Shown: one piece after another, positions 18,608-27,600 of the stretch
Layout: each line of letters opens with the position of its first letter
Position numbering within the stretch: the first letter of the stretch is position 1
Assembly: GCF_009765995.1 (NCBI RefSeq)
Contig: NZ_LMUI01000042.1
Span: forward strand, 239,779 to 282,435
Origin: Methylocapsa sp. S129
GTDB taxonomy: Bacteria; Pseudomonadota; Alphaproteobacteria; Rhizobiales; Beijerinckiaceae
DNA: 42,657 bases
Direction of reading: 5' to 3'
Program-made: the position numbers and the translations under genes
The notes under the pieces: model-generated
Seen by the model: the letters and a program-made list of their open reading frames with translations, nothing else
Told to the model about the DNA's origin: nothing
Databases searched by the model: none

Positions 18608-20713
18608 ATGAGACTTCTTAGCTTTGCCGTCGGCGTCTTCGCCGTGGCGACATTTCTGGTCGGGCTTCATACGCCGGATACGATGGTGTTCCTATTGGCG
18701 GGCGCGGCGCTGGCCTGCGCGATCACCACGTTCCTGTCGCAGCGCCTGTCGGCGTTCCTGAAGATATTCGAGGCGACTTTCGCCGTCGAGACGATCATCT
18801 TCGGGCTGGCGTTTCTCGTCGACGAGCTCGGCCGGTGGCCAAAGGCTTACGAGAACTACACCCTCCCCGACAGCCTTCCCTTCGCGGTCGCGCTGTTCGG
18901 CGTTTTCATCTATGCGATTTCCTTCATCCCGGTCGTGCGCAAGATGATCGGCATCGCCGATCCCTATTTCGAGGCCGCGACGCCGACGAGCGCGAAAATC
19001 TGGCCGTTCCCCGCCTTTGTCGTCGGGCAGAACAAGCTCGCGGCGGCGAGCCTCGTGTTCCTGATTGTGGTCAACCAGGCCGAAGTGGCGCTGGATGTGC
19101 GGCTGTCCTATTTCCGCGCCGATTTCACCAACGCCTTGAAGAACTTGGATCAAGCAGAGTTCTGGCGTCAGTTGTTCCTGGTGTTCCTGCCGGTCGTCGT
19201 GGTGCTCGTCGCTGCCTATACGATCGAATATGTCGTGACCTCGACCTTCGTCATTCGCTGGCGTCGCTGGCTGACCGCCCATTACACCGGTCGCTGGATG
19301 AGCCAGGGCACGCATTATAAAATGCTTCTTGCGGGATCGCCGACCGACAACCCGGACCAGCGCATTTCGCAGGACATCTACGCTTTCATCGACGGCGGCG
19401 GCGCGGGCTCGGGCATATACGGCTATTCGATAACGGCGTTGCAAAACCTAACGTCGCTTGTGTCCTACGCGATCGTGCTCTGGACCTTGTCGACCGGGTT
19501 CACCTTGCCGGGCCTCGCGATCGTCATTCCCGGCGTGCTTTTTTGGGTTGCGCTCGCCTATACGGGCGCCGGCACCCTGATCACCCATTGGGTCGGCCAT
19601 TCCTTGACGAATTTATATTTCACGCAACAGCGCTTCGAAGCGAATTTTCGCTTCGGCCTCGCCCGCGCGCGCGAATACAGCGAGCAGATCGCGCTGCTCC
19701 ATGGCGAAGAAAACGAAGCGCGCGCGGCGAACGGCAAGTTCCATGACATTTTCGACAATTATATGCGCATCGTCGCCGTGCGGAAACGACTCACCGCGCT
19801 GACTCGGTTTTACCTTCAGGCCTCGGTGTTCATCCCTTATGTCGTCGCCGCTCCTTTCTATTTCGCCGGCAAATTGACCCTGGGGGCGCTGAATCAGGTT
19901 GGCGCGGCCTTCAACAGCGTCAACGAATCGATGAATTTCTTCGTCACCTATTATGTCGGGCTCACCGATTTTAAAGCGACGCTCAATCGTCTGACTTCAT
20001 TCGACGACGCGATTGCGCGCGCGCAGGCGCTGGGTACGCGGGATCCGCGCATCGACTTCCCGCGGTCGGCTACGAGCGACCGCAAGATCGATGCCCTGTC
20101 GCTGGCTCTTCCCGACGGTCGCGCCCTGGTCCACGTGGAAAATATCACGCTCGCCGCCCATGAGCCGACCTTGCTTGTCGGCCGGTCGGGTTCAGGCAAA
20201 TCGACGCTGTTCCGCGCCATCGCCGGCATCTGGCCTTTCGGCCAAGGCAAGATCGCCGAACCCGACGCCAGCCTGATGCTGCTGCCCCAGCGCCCCTATA
20301 TTCCGATCGGCTCCTTGCGCGCCGCCATCGCCTATCCCGCGCCCGTCGACAAATTCGCCGAGGCCGCGATGCGCGAAGCCTTGGAGGCTGCAGGACTTGC
20401 GCCGCTCGCGAACCAGCTCGACGAGACGGACAATTGGCAGATGCGCCTGTCGGGCGGCGAACAGCAGCGCCTGGCTATCGCCCGCGCCTTGCTCGCAGCG
20501 CCCGATTGGTTGTTCCTCGATGAAGCGACCTCGGCGCTGGACGAGGCGAGCGAAGCCCAGATCTACCGCGCCATCGCGCAGAAGCTGCCCGGGACGACGC
20601 TCGTCTCGATCGGCCATAGCGCGACCCTCTCGGCCTTCCACAAGCGGCGCATCGAAATGCAGCCGCAAACGGACGGCCCGGCCACGGTGCAAGCGGCCAC
20701 CGCGGAGGGGTAG
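18608..20713 (+). CDS. SbmA/BacA-like ABC transporter, permease-ATPase fusion
   Basis: 701 residues. The N-terminal half is hydrophobic with about eight membrane segments; the second part of it is the ABC-membrane-2 (SbmA/BacA-like) region, with the hallmark RWRRWLTAHYTGRWM and ADPYF-like segments. The C-terminal ATPase has Walker A GRSGSGKST (about 525-533), signature LSGGEQQ (about 614) and Walker B WLFLDEATSALDE. This fusion resembles YddA and the BclA type of Bradyrhizobium, which takes up antimicrobial peptides and affects very-long-chain fatty acids. The substrate here is unknown. It forms a homodimer by analogy. No strong Shine-Dalgarno precedes ATG 18608. Confidence 0.9.
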   Translation: MRLLSFAVGVFAVATFLVGLHTPDTMVFLLAGAALACAITTFLSQRLSAFLKIFEATFAVETIIFGLAFLVDELGRWPKAYENYTLPDSLPFAVALFGVFIYAISFIPVVRKMIGIADPYFEAATPTSAKIWPFPAFVVGQNKLAAASLVFLIVVNQAEVALDVRLSYFRADFTNALKNLDQAEFWRQLFLVFLPVVVVLVAAYTIEYVVTSTFVIRWRRWLTAHYTGRWMSQGTHYKMLLAGSPTDNPDQRISQDIYAFIDGGGAGSGIYGYSITALQNLTSLVSYAIVLWTLSTGFTLPGLAIVIPGVLFWVALAYTGAGTLITHWVGHSLTNLYFTQQRFEANFRFGLARAREYSEQIALLHGEENEARAANGKFHDIFDNYMRIVAVRKRLTALTRFYLQASVFIPYVVAAPFYFAGKLTLGALNQVGAAFNSVNESMNFFVTYYVGLTDFKATLNRLTSFDDAIARAQALGTRDPRIDFPRSATSDRKIDALSLALPDGRALVHVENITLAAHEPTLLVGRSGSGKSTLFRAIAGIWPFGQGKIAEPDASLMLLPQRPYIPIGSLRAAIAYPAPVDKFAEAAMREALEAAGLAPLANQLDETDNWQMRLSGGEQQRLAIARALLAAPDWLFLDEATSALDEASEAQIYRAIAQKLPGTTLVSIGHSATLSAFHKRRIEMQPQTDGPATVQAATAEG

Positions 20714-20746
20714 CGGGCACTCGGGGCCTTTTGGGGGGCCGTCCGC

Positions 20747-21202
20747 CTACAGCGAGCGGGCGAGGCGCAGCGTCCCCTTCGGCCCCTTGATGACAAGATC
20801 GCCATTCACGAGATCCCAGGTCGGGCTGCCCGTGAGCGCCGAGAGGAACGAGAATTCCACCGCCATAATGTCCTTGGCGCATTGCTTCTTGGTCAAGGCG
20901 TAGGGGCCAAGCAGCAAATGCTGATCCTTGACGGGATACAGCGTCGCCGACCAGGAATTGCAGCCGGTATAGCCGGAGCCGCGCAGATTGCCGTCGATTT
21001 TCAGGCTGGCGTCAAGGCCGGCGGGAATCGGCTTGTCGTTGATGTCGCGCAGCGACCAGGTTTGGTCGAGCGGAAAGTTCTTTTGCTGGGGCGGGAGCGG
21101 CTTGATCACGTCATCGCCTGGCTGGCGCATCTGGGCGAGCGCGAATGTCGCGCATGTCGCGGCGAACAGGGCTACGGCGGCGCGCAAAAAATTGTTGTTC
21201 AT
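20747..21202 (-). CDS. META-domain (HslJ-like) secreted protein
   Basis: 151 residues with a signal peptide (hydrophobic core AAVALFAATCATFALA, cleavage near residue 24). The META domain follows: WSLRDINDKPIPAGLDASLKI, then GSGYTGCNSWSATL, then ALTKKQCAKDIMAVEFSFLSAL. The second motif with its paired cysteines (GCNSW and KKQCA) is the family hallmark. HslJ relatives are periplasmic or outer-membrane-associated proteins linked to stress or antibiotic tolerance; the role is unknown. The ATG at 21202 follows GGAGGA. The gene is convergent with the transporter and divergent from Hsp20. Confidence 0.86.
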   Translation of the reverse strand: MNNNFLRAAVALFAATCATFALAQMRQPGDDVIKPLPPQQKNFPLDQTWSLRDINDKPIPAGLDASLKIDGNLRGSGYTGCNSWSATLYPVKDQHLLLGPYALTKKQCAKDIMAVEFSFLSALTGSPTWDLVNGDLVIKGPKGTLRLARSL

Positions 21203-21465
21203 CAGGGTCCTCCGGGCAGTGGCATTATGGGTCTGGCGAATGGCGCCCCCCTTTCCTTCGCGGTGAAAAGAGAACCGGCTTCGGTCCAGGTTTGGCAGGT
21301 TCTCTTCGGCGCGAATCGACGCCCACGTTACGCGAAGTACTCTTTTACCCCGAGCGATATAGCGAGCGGCGTGGCGGCAGGCAATCGCCTGTTTAAGCGC
21401 CGGGCGGCGAGATTCTTTCAGGCGCGTCGACGCCGGCCCTTGCGCCCCGCTCGCCCCCTCACCAC

Positions 21466-21562
21466 ATGGATTTTGTCGCGGTCCATCAGGACGCGTCAGC
21501 GGCCGGCGCAGCCACTTCAGGGGCGCTGGTTTTTCATATCGCTTCATCAGGAGGATGTGTCT
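21466..21562 (+). promoter_or_regulatory. ROSE-type RNA thermometer upstream of hsp20
   Basis: The last 29 bases before the ATG at 21563 contain UCGCU (21539-21543) and the Shine-Dalgarno AGGAGG (21549-21554). CAUAUC(G)CU at 21535-21543 pairs with AGGAUGUG at 21552-21559, leaving one guanine (21541) unpaired. This is the UYGCU plus bulged-G arrangement of ROSE elements. Upstream, ATGGA/TCCAT (21466-21486) and CAGCG/CGCTG (21497-21528) can form further stems. Melting at high temperature would expose the ribosome binding site. Confidence 0.75.
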
Positions 21563-22045
21563 ATGCGTAACTATGATTTGTCTCCTCTCTATCGTTCGAC
21601 CATTGGCTTCGATCGGCTGTTTTCGCTTCTCGACCAGCATTCCGGCATCGAGAGCGCCGCGCCGACCTATCCTCCCTATAATATCGAGCGCACCGGCGAA
21701 AACGCCTATCGGATCACGGTCGCGGTCGCGGGTTTCGCCGATCATGAATTGTCAATCGAAACCCGGGAAAACACCCTGACCGTGCGGGGCTCCAAGGAGA
21801 CCCCGAAGGGCGAGGGCGAGAAGCGCGAAGTTCTCTACCAGGGCATCGCCGCGCGCGCCTTCGAGCGCCGATTCCAGCTCGCCGATCATGTCTCGGCCAC
21901 GGGAGCGACAACCCAGAACGGGCTTCTCCATATCGATCTCGTGCGGGAGGTTCCCGAAGCGGCCAAGCCCCGCACCCTGGAGATCAATAAGGTCGGCAAG
22001 ACGCTCGACAGCGTCGTTCAGCCGATCGCCAAACAGGCCGCCTGA
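21563..22045 (+). CDS. Small heat shock protein, Hsp20 family (class A)
   Basis: 160 residues. It starts MRNYDLSPLYRSTIGFDRLF, as in rhizobial class A sHsps, then has the alpha-crystallin domain from about 38 to 140: PPYNIERTGENAYRITVAVAGF, LTVRGSK, and the C-terminal GLLHIDLVREVPEA. The GxL motif is in GLLHIDL, and the IXI-type tail lies in LEINK. It is an ATP-independent holdase that keeps unfolding proteins soluble. The ATG at 21563 is set by AGGAGG eight bases upstream, inside the thermometer. A stem-loop terminator follows at 22072. Confidence 0.94.
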   Translation: MRNYDLSPLYRSTIGFDRLFSLLDQHSGIESAAPTYPPYNIERTGENAYRITVAVAGFADHELSIETRENTLTVRGSKETPKGEGEKREVLYQGIAARAFERRFQLADHVSATGATTQNGLLHIDLVREVPEAAKPRTLEINKVGKTLDSVVQPIAKQAA

Positions 22046-22071
22046 ACGCGGGCTAATCCTCGCACTTTGTT

Positions 22072-22097
22072 AAAGGGCGCCCTCCGGGGCGCCCTTT
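22072..22097. terminator. Intrinsic terminator with UUCG-like tetraloop, bidirectional
   Basis: AAAGGGCGCCC (22072-22082) pairs perfectly with GGGCGCCCTTT (22087-22097) around a TCCG tetraloop, followed by TCGTTTCT. It sits between hsp20 and the convergent gene at 22104, so it probably serves both. Confidence 0.88.
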
Positions 22098-22103
22098 TCG
22101 TTT

Positions 22104-23012
22104 CTATTCGAGCGGCGCGACCGGCACGTCATTGAGCGCCCGTTTGGGTGGAGCGGCGGCGGGTTGAGGCGCCGAGGCGACGACGGGCGCGGCCGGGGCT
22201 GGCGCGGCCGGGACGATTTCCGGCGTGGGCGCGGCGACCGCCTTGGTGTCCGCGACGCGGGGCGCGGAGGGGGCCGGGTGGCTCGTCGTAGCCGGCCGCG
22301 CCGGCATCGCGACATGGGCGGTCGCCGGCGTCGCGGCGGCGGGGCTTATCTCGGCTTGCGGATTGGCTGGGACTTGCGGATTCGCTGCGGGTTGGGCGAC
22401 CGGCGTCGGTTCGGGCTTCGTGCGTTTGACTTGCGGCTTCGGCTTGGGCTTCTCAAGCGCGGGCGCATGACCGGCGGCGGGCGGCGCAAGAATAACGTAG
22501 GGGTCGGAAGGGCTGGCGCCTTGGTCGGCGCGCGCGACCTGGCCGCCTGGCGCGGCTTGAATCTGCGGGGCGGCGGGGATGCGGAGCGTCCCGGCCCCGG
22601 CGTCACTATAAACGTAAGCCGGCGGGCGCGGCGGCGGAGCATCGTCCTGCCCGTCGAAAAAGCGATCGAACATGGAGGCCTGCGGGCGGGGCGGGTTCGA
22701 CCAATCTCGCGGCGCGACGCTTGCGTAACGTTGCAGCAAACGTCCGTCCCTCGCGTCGATGACGAGCCGTTCGCGATCATCCTCCCGGCCGAGCACATTG
22801 GCGAGATAGACCGGGCCGTTGCGCAGGACAGGGCCGGTCAGGCGATATCCGCTTGCCTGGATCATGCGCTCGACTTGCATCGGCGACAGCGCGCTGTCCC
22901 AACTCAGCCATTGCGCATGGGCGCCCGTCGCTCCCATCGACAGCAGCGAGACGGCCAGAGCGAGCGCGGCGATGCGCGGTCGCGAAAAAAGCTGGTTCGA
23001 TCGAATGTTCAT
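22104..23012 (-). CDS. Secreted proline/alanine-rich protein with N-terminal PepSY-like domain
   Basis: 302 residues. A signal peptide (cleavage after ...GAHAQ, about residue 33) is followed by a short PepSY-like stretch (SPMQVERMIQASGYRLTGPVL, then VIDARDGRLLQRY). After about residue 100 the protein is low complexity, rich in Pro, Ala and Lys, with KPKPKPQVKRTKPEP-like runs. The tail probably spans the periplasm or contacts the cell wall. Function is unknown. The start at 23012 has GGAG upstream. Confidence 0.75.
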   Translation of the reverse strand: MNIRSNQLFSRPRIAALALAVSLLSMGATGAHAQWLSWDSALSPMQVERMIQASGYRLTGPVLRNGPVYLANVLGREDDRERLVIDARDGRLLQRYASVAPRDWSNPPRPQASMFDRFFDGQDDAPPPRPPAYVYSDAGAGTLRIPAAPQIQAAPGGQVARADQGASPSDPYVILAPPAAGHAPALEKPKPKPQVKRTKPEPTPVAQPAANPQVPANPQAEISPAAATPATAHVAMPARPATTSHPAPSAPRVADTKAVAAPTPEIVPAAPAPAAPVVASAPQPAAAPPKRALNDVPVAPLE

Positions 23013-23118
23013 CAGACGCGACTCCGTCGGGTTCTGGAACCCGTTCCTCTATGCTTCCCCAATAATTGCGGCAAGCTTGCGACCGAGGATTTACGGATTG
23101 GCGACCAATTCCGGCCGA

Positions 23119-24204
23119 TTACGACCGTGCGCCGGGTGTCGAAGCGCAATGGGCCCTGACGATCGCCAGAAACCGATCCACTTCGGCGTCGCTGGTCTCG
23201 AAGGAACAGACGAGCCGCAGGAAGGCCTCGTCCGGGCGGACGGCCAGCGCCGGCGCCACGGCGCGCGAGCTCCATTCGTAGAACCCGACGCCTTCCGCCC
23301 GCAGCGCGGCGACGAGGGAACGCGGCGCGATCGGAAATATTTCATTGACGCGCCGCGGCCAGGCCAAGCGCACGCCCGGAATATCGGCCAGGCCTTTCTC
23401 TATTCTGCCTGCCGCGTCATTGGCGCGCCTGGCGAGCGTCAGCCAAAGCCCATTGTCGAGATAGGCCGCCATTTGAGCGCCAAGGAAGCGGCCCTTGGAT
23501 AAAGTATGGGCGCCGCGCTTGCGTTGAAAGGCGAAGTTCGCCGCCTGTTCCGGGTTGAAGAAGACGACGGCTTCGCAGCCCATCGCCCCGTTTTTTGTGG
23601 CGCCGAAGGACAGGGCGTCAACGCCGGCTCGCCAAGACATTTGTGCGGGCGAGCAGCCAAGCGCGACCAGCGCATTGGCGAAACGCGCGCCATCCATATG
23701 GACGACGACGCCCGCTTCATGGGCGATCCCCGACAGGGCCTCGATTTCGCCCGGCGAATAGATCGTTCCGGCCTCGGTCGCTTGCGAAAGCGACAGGGCG
23801 CCGGGTTGAACCCCTCTGACCGGGCCGCGCGGAAAGCGGCTCAGGGTGTCGCGCAAGGCTTGCGGTGTGATTTTGCCGCCCTCGCCTTCGATGCCGACGA
23901 GCTTGGCGCCAGCGGTGAACAATTCGGGCGCGCCGCATTCGTCGTCATGGATATGGGCTTCCTCATGGCAGAAGACGGCGCTCCATGGCGGCGTCAGGGC
24001 GCCAAGGGCGAGCGCGTTGGCGGCGGTGCCGGTGGTCACCAGAAACGATGCGACCGGGCGCTCGAATATGTCGCTCAAAGCGGCCTCAGCGCGCTGCGTG
24101 AAGGAATCGGCGCCATACGCCGCGGCGGTTCCCGAATTGGCCGAGACGATCGCTTCCAGAATGGTAGGCGCTGCGCCGGAGGCGTTGTCGCTTGCAAAAT
24201 TCAT
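23119..24204 (-). CDS. Low-specificity L-threonine aldolase-like PLP enzyme
   Basis: 361 residues of the beta-eliminating-lyase/threonine aldolase fold-type I family. Motifs are FLVTTGTAANALAL (PLP phosphate), HEEAHIHDDECGAPE, HMDGARFANA (D171, pyridine nitrogen) and the PLP lysine K204 in SFGATKNGAMG. It would cleave L-threonine or L-allo-threonine to glycine and acetaldehyde, or act on related beta-hydroxy amino acids. The start at 24204 follows GGAG eight bases upstream; an earlier start 19 codons up has no support. It is divergent from gltB. Confidence 0.9.
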   Translation of the reverse strand: MNFASDNASGAAPTILEAIVSANSGTAAAYGADSFTQRAEAALSDIFERPVASFLVTTGTAANALALGALTPPWSAVFCHEEAHIHDDECGAPELFTAGAKLVGIEGEGGKITPQALRDTLSRFPRGPVRGVQPGALSLSQATEAGTIYSPGEIEALSGIAHEAGVVVHMDGARFANALVALGCSPAQMSWRAGVDALSFGATKNGAMGCEAVVFFNPEQAANFAFQRKRGAHTLSKGRFLGAQMAAYLDNGLWLTLARRANDAAGRIEKGLADIPGVRLAWPRRVNEIFPIAPRSLVAALRAEGVGFYEWSSRAVAPALAVRPDEAFLRLVCSFETSDAEVDRFLAIVRAHCASTPGARS

Positions 24205-24391
24205 CCGCTGCGCTCCAATAATTCCATCAGGAGCTATTGTCGCAATCTTCTTTCTGCGCAAGCGCGGCCGACAAGCGGCGACAAATTATCGCGGTCTCAA
24301 AAAATGTGCTTTGACGGCGCGCGGCGACTTGTGGAACGGTTCTAAATCTGTCAAGGTCAGCCGAGATAGGACAGTTGTGCTGACCATTTTC

Positions 24392-24407
24392 TGGCGCGTT
24401 TGTTGCA
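24392..24407 (+). promoter_or_regulatory. Candidate sigma-54 promoter for gltB
   Basis: TGGCGCGTTTGTTGCA differs from the consensus TGGCACG-N4-TTGCW only by A to G in the first element, and the GG and GC pairs are correctly 12 bp apart. It lies about 205 bp upstream of the gltB ATG in a 408-bp non-coding gap (24205-24612) in which I see nothing else. A nitrogen-controlled promoter would fit the gene. One match of this kind can arise by chance. Confidence 0.4.
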
Positions 24408-24612
24408 GGCGAAATTCTGCCAGCGCGCATTTGGGGATCGGCGCAAACCAGGCGACGGCGATGACGAGATTGACGGTCAAAAAAGATCGAAAAAAACACG
24501 CCGCGTGAAGCCTTTTTGGCTGCGCGCGCCGCAGCCGTCCACGTCCAGACTACGCCAGCACAATTTGACGACAATCGGCCGGGAAGATCGCGGCCGCGAA
24601 GGGGAGCGGAAA

Positions 24613-27600
24613 ATGAATGGCAAGGCTCAAGCCCCAGGCGAGCTTTCTCCGGCCCGCGCGAAGGACGGCAAAACAGCCGCCGGCGTCGCTTCCGTGCAGG
24701 AATCGCCTTTTTCGCGCGGACCTGTCGTGACCGATCCGTTCCTGCCGCGCGCCCAGGGCCTCTACAATCCCGCCAACGAGCATGATTCGTGCGGCGTTGG
24801 GTTTGTCGCCGACCTGCGCAACCGCAAGTCGCACGACATCCTGCAAAAGGGCCTGCAGATCCTCGTCAACCTCGATCATCGCGGGGCGACCGGCGCGGAC
24901 GCGAAGCTCGGCGACGGCTGCGGCGTGCTCGCCCAGATCCCGCACGGGTTTTTCGCGCCCGAATGCGCCGCGCTCGGCATGACTTTGCCCGCTGCGGGCC
25001 ATTATGCGATCGGCCAGTTCTTCATGCCGCGCGACAGGTCGGCGCGCGCGCTTGTCGAGAAGATCATCGAGGAAGTCGTCGCCGGCGAGGGCCAGGTCCT
25101 CATCGGCTGGCGCGACGTTCCCGTCGACAATAGCGATCTTGGCGAGAGGGTGAAGGCGGTCGAGCCGGCCCACCGTCAGTTGTTCGTCGGCCGCGGCCCC
25201 GATGTCGTCGACGAGGATGATTTCGAGCGCAAGCTGTTCGTTCTGCGCAAGGTCGTCTCGAACCGAATCTATGCGGCGGGTTCGTCCAGCTTCGCCGAAT
25301 ATTATCCTGTGTCGATGTCCTGCCGGACCGTCGTCTACAAGGGCATGGTGCTTTCGCCCCAGCTCGCGGCCTATTACGCCGATTTGCGGGATCCGCGCTT
25401 CGAGACGGCGCTCGCGCTCGTTCACCAGCGTTTCGCCACCAACACATTCCCGTCCTGGCGCCTCGCCCATCCCTACCGGATGGTCGCCCATAATGGCGAG
25501 ATCAACACGCTGCGCGGCAACGTCAACTGGATGGCGGCGCGTCAGGCGAGCGTGTCCTCGAAGCTGTTCGGCGCCAATATTTCCAAGCTCTGGCCGATTT
25601 CCTACGAAGGGCAATCGGACACCGCCTGTTTCGACAATGCGCTCGAGTTTCTCGTGCAGGGCGGCTATTCGCTGACCCATGCGATGATGATGCTGATCCC
25701 CGAGGCATGGGCGGGCAATCCGCTGATGGACGAGGAGCGGCGCGATTTCTATGAATATCACGCTTCGATGATGGAGCCGTGGGACGGGCCCGCGGCCGTC
25801 GCCTTTACGGACGGGCGCCAGATCGGCGCGACGCTCGATCGCAACGGCTTGCGCCCCGCGCGCTATTTCGTCACCGACGACGATCTCGTCGTCATGGCGT
25901 CGGAAATGGGGGTGCTGCCCGTTCCCGAGGAAAAGATCGTCGCCAAGTGGCGCCTGCAGCCAGGCAAGATGCTGCTCGTCGATCTGATCGAGCACCGCAT
26001 CGTTTCCGACAGCGAGATCAAGCAGACGCTGTCGCGCGCCAATCCCTATCGCGGCTGGCTGGAAGACACGCAGATCGTGCTCGAGGATCTCAAGCCCGTC
26101 GAGCCGCGCGCCTCGCGCACCGATGTTTCGTTGCTCGATCGCCAGCAGGCCTTCGGCTATACGCAGGAGGATCTGGCGATCCTGCTCGCGCCCATGGCCT
26201 CGACCGGCCAGGAGGCGGTGGGCTCGATGGGCACCGACACGCCGATCTCCGCTTTGTCCGATCGCTCGAAGCTGCTTTACACCTATTTCAAGCAGAACTT
26301 CGCGCAGGTGACCAACCCGCCGATCGACCCGATCCGCGAGGAGCTCGTCATGAGCCTCGTGTCCTTCATCGGGCCGCGTCCGAACCTGTTCGACCCTGCC
26401 GGCAATTCCAAGAAGAAGCGTCTCGAAGTGCGCCAGCCGATCCTCACCAATGAGGATCTGGAGAAGATCCGCTGCATCGGTCATTTCGAGGATTCGTTCG
26501 ACACCAAGACGCTCGACATCACCTATGACGTCGACAAAGGCGCCAGCGGTATGGAAGAGGCGCTGTTGCGCCTGTGCGAGCGCGCGGAGACGGCGGTTCA
26601 CGGCGGCTACAACATCATCATCCTGTCCGACCGGATGCTGGGGCCCGACCGCATCCCGATCCCGGCCTTGCTCGCCACCGCCGCCGTGCATCATCACCTG
26701 ATCCGCAAGGGCCTGCGTACGTCCGTCGGCCTTGTCGTCGAGACGGGCGAGGCGCGCGAAATCCATCATTTCGCCTGTCTGGCCGGTTACGGCGCCGAGG
26801 CGATCAATCCCTATCTCGCCTTCGAGACGCTGACCGCGATGGCGAGCGGATTGCCCGAGGAGGTCAGCGCTTATGAAGTCGTCAAGCGCTTTATCAAGTC
26901 GATCGACAAGGGCCTGCTGAAGGTGATGTCGAAGATGGGCATTTCGACCTATCAATCCTATTGCGGCGCGCAGATTTTCGACGCGATCGGCCTGACGCGC
27001 TCGTTCATCGACCGCTTCTTCTTCGGCACTGCGACGATGATCGAAGGCGCCGGCTTGGCTGAGATCGCGGAAGAGACCGCCCTTCGCCACGCCGACGCGT
27101 TTGGCGCATCGCCGGTGCTGCGCAACGCCCTGGAAGTCGGCGGCGACTACGCGTTCCGTCTTCGCGGCGAAGCCCATTCGTGGACGCCGGAATCGGTTTC
27201 GCTGCTGCAGCACGCCGTGCGCGGCAACGCCAAGGAGAAGTACAGCGCCTACGCCAAATTGCTGAACGAGCAGGAGGAGCATCTCCTGACCATTCGCGGC
27301 CTGTTCCGCATCAAGGAGGCGAGCGAAGACGGCCGTCAGCCGGTTCCGATCGAAGAGGTGGAAGCGGCCAAGGACATTGTCAAGCGTTTCGCCACCGGCG
27401 CCATGTCCTATGGCTCGATCTCGCGCGAGGCGCATACCACGCTCGCCATTGCGATGAACCGGATCGGCGGCAAGTCGAATACCGGCGAGGGCGGTGAGGA
27501 ATCGGACCGCTACAAGCGCATGGCCAATGGCGATTCAATGCGCTCGGCGATCAAGCAGGTCGCTTCGGGGCGCTTTGGCGTGACGGCGGAATATCTCGTC

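Noticed and set aside
20882-21562. Upstream extension of the hsp20 frame by about 227 codons
   Set aside because: Conserved Hsp20 start is at 21563 with a strong Shine-Dalgarno; the extension crosses the META gene and the thermometer.
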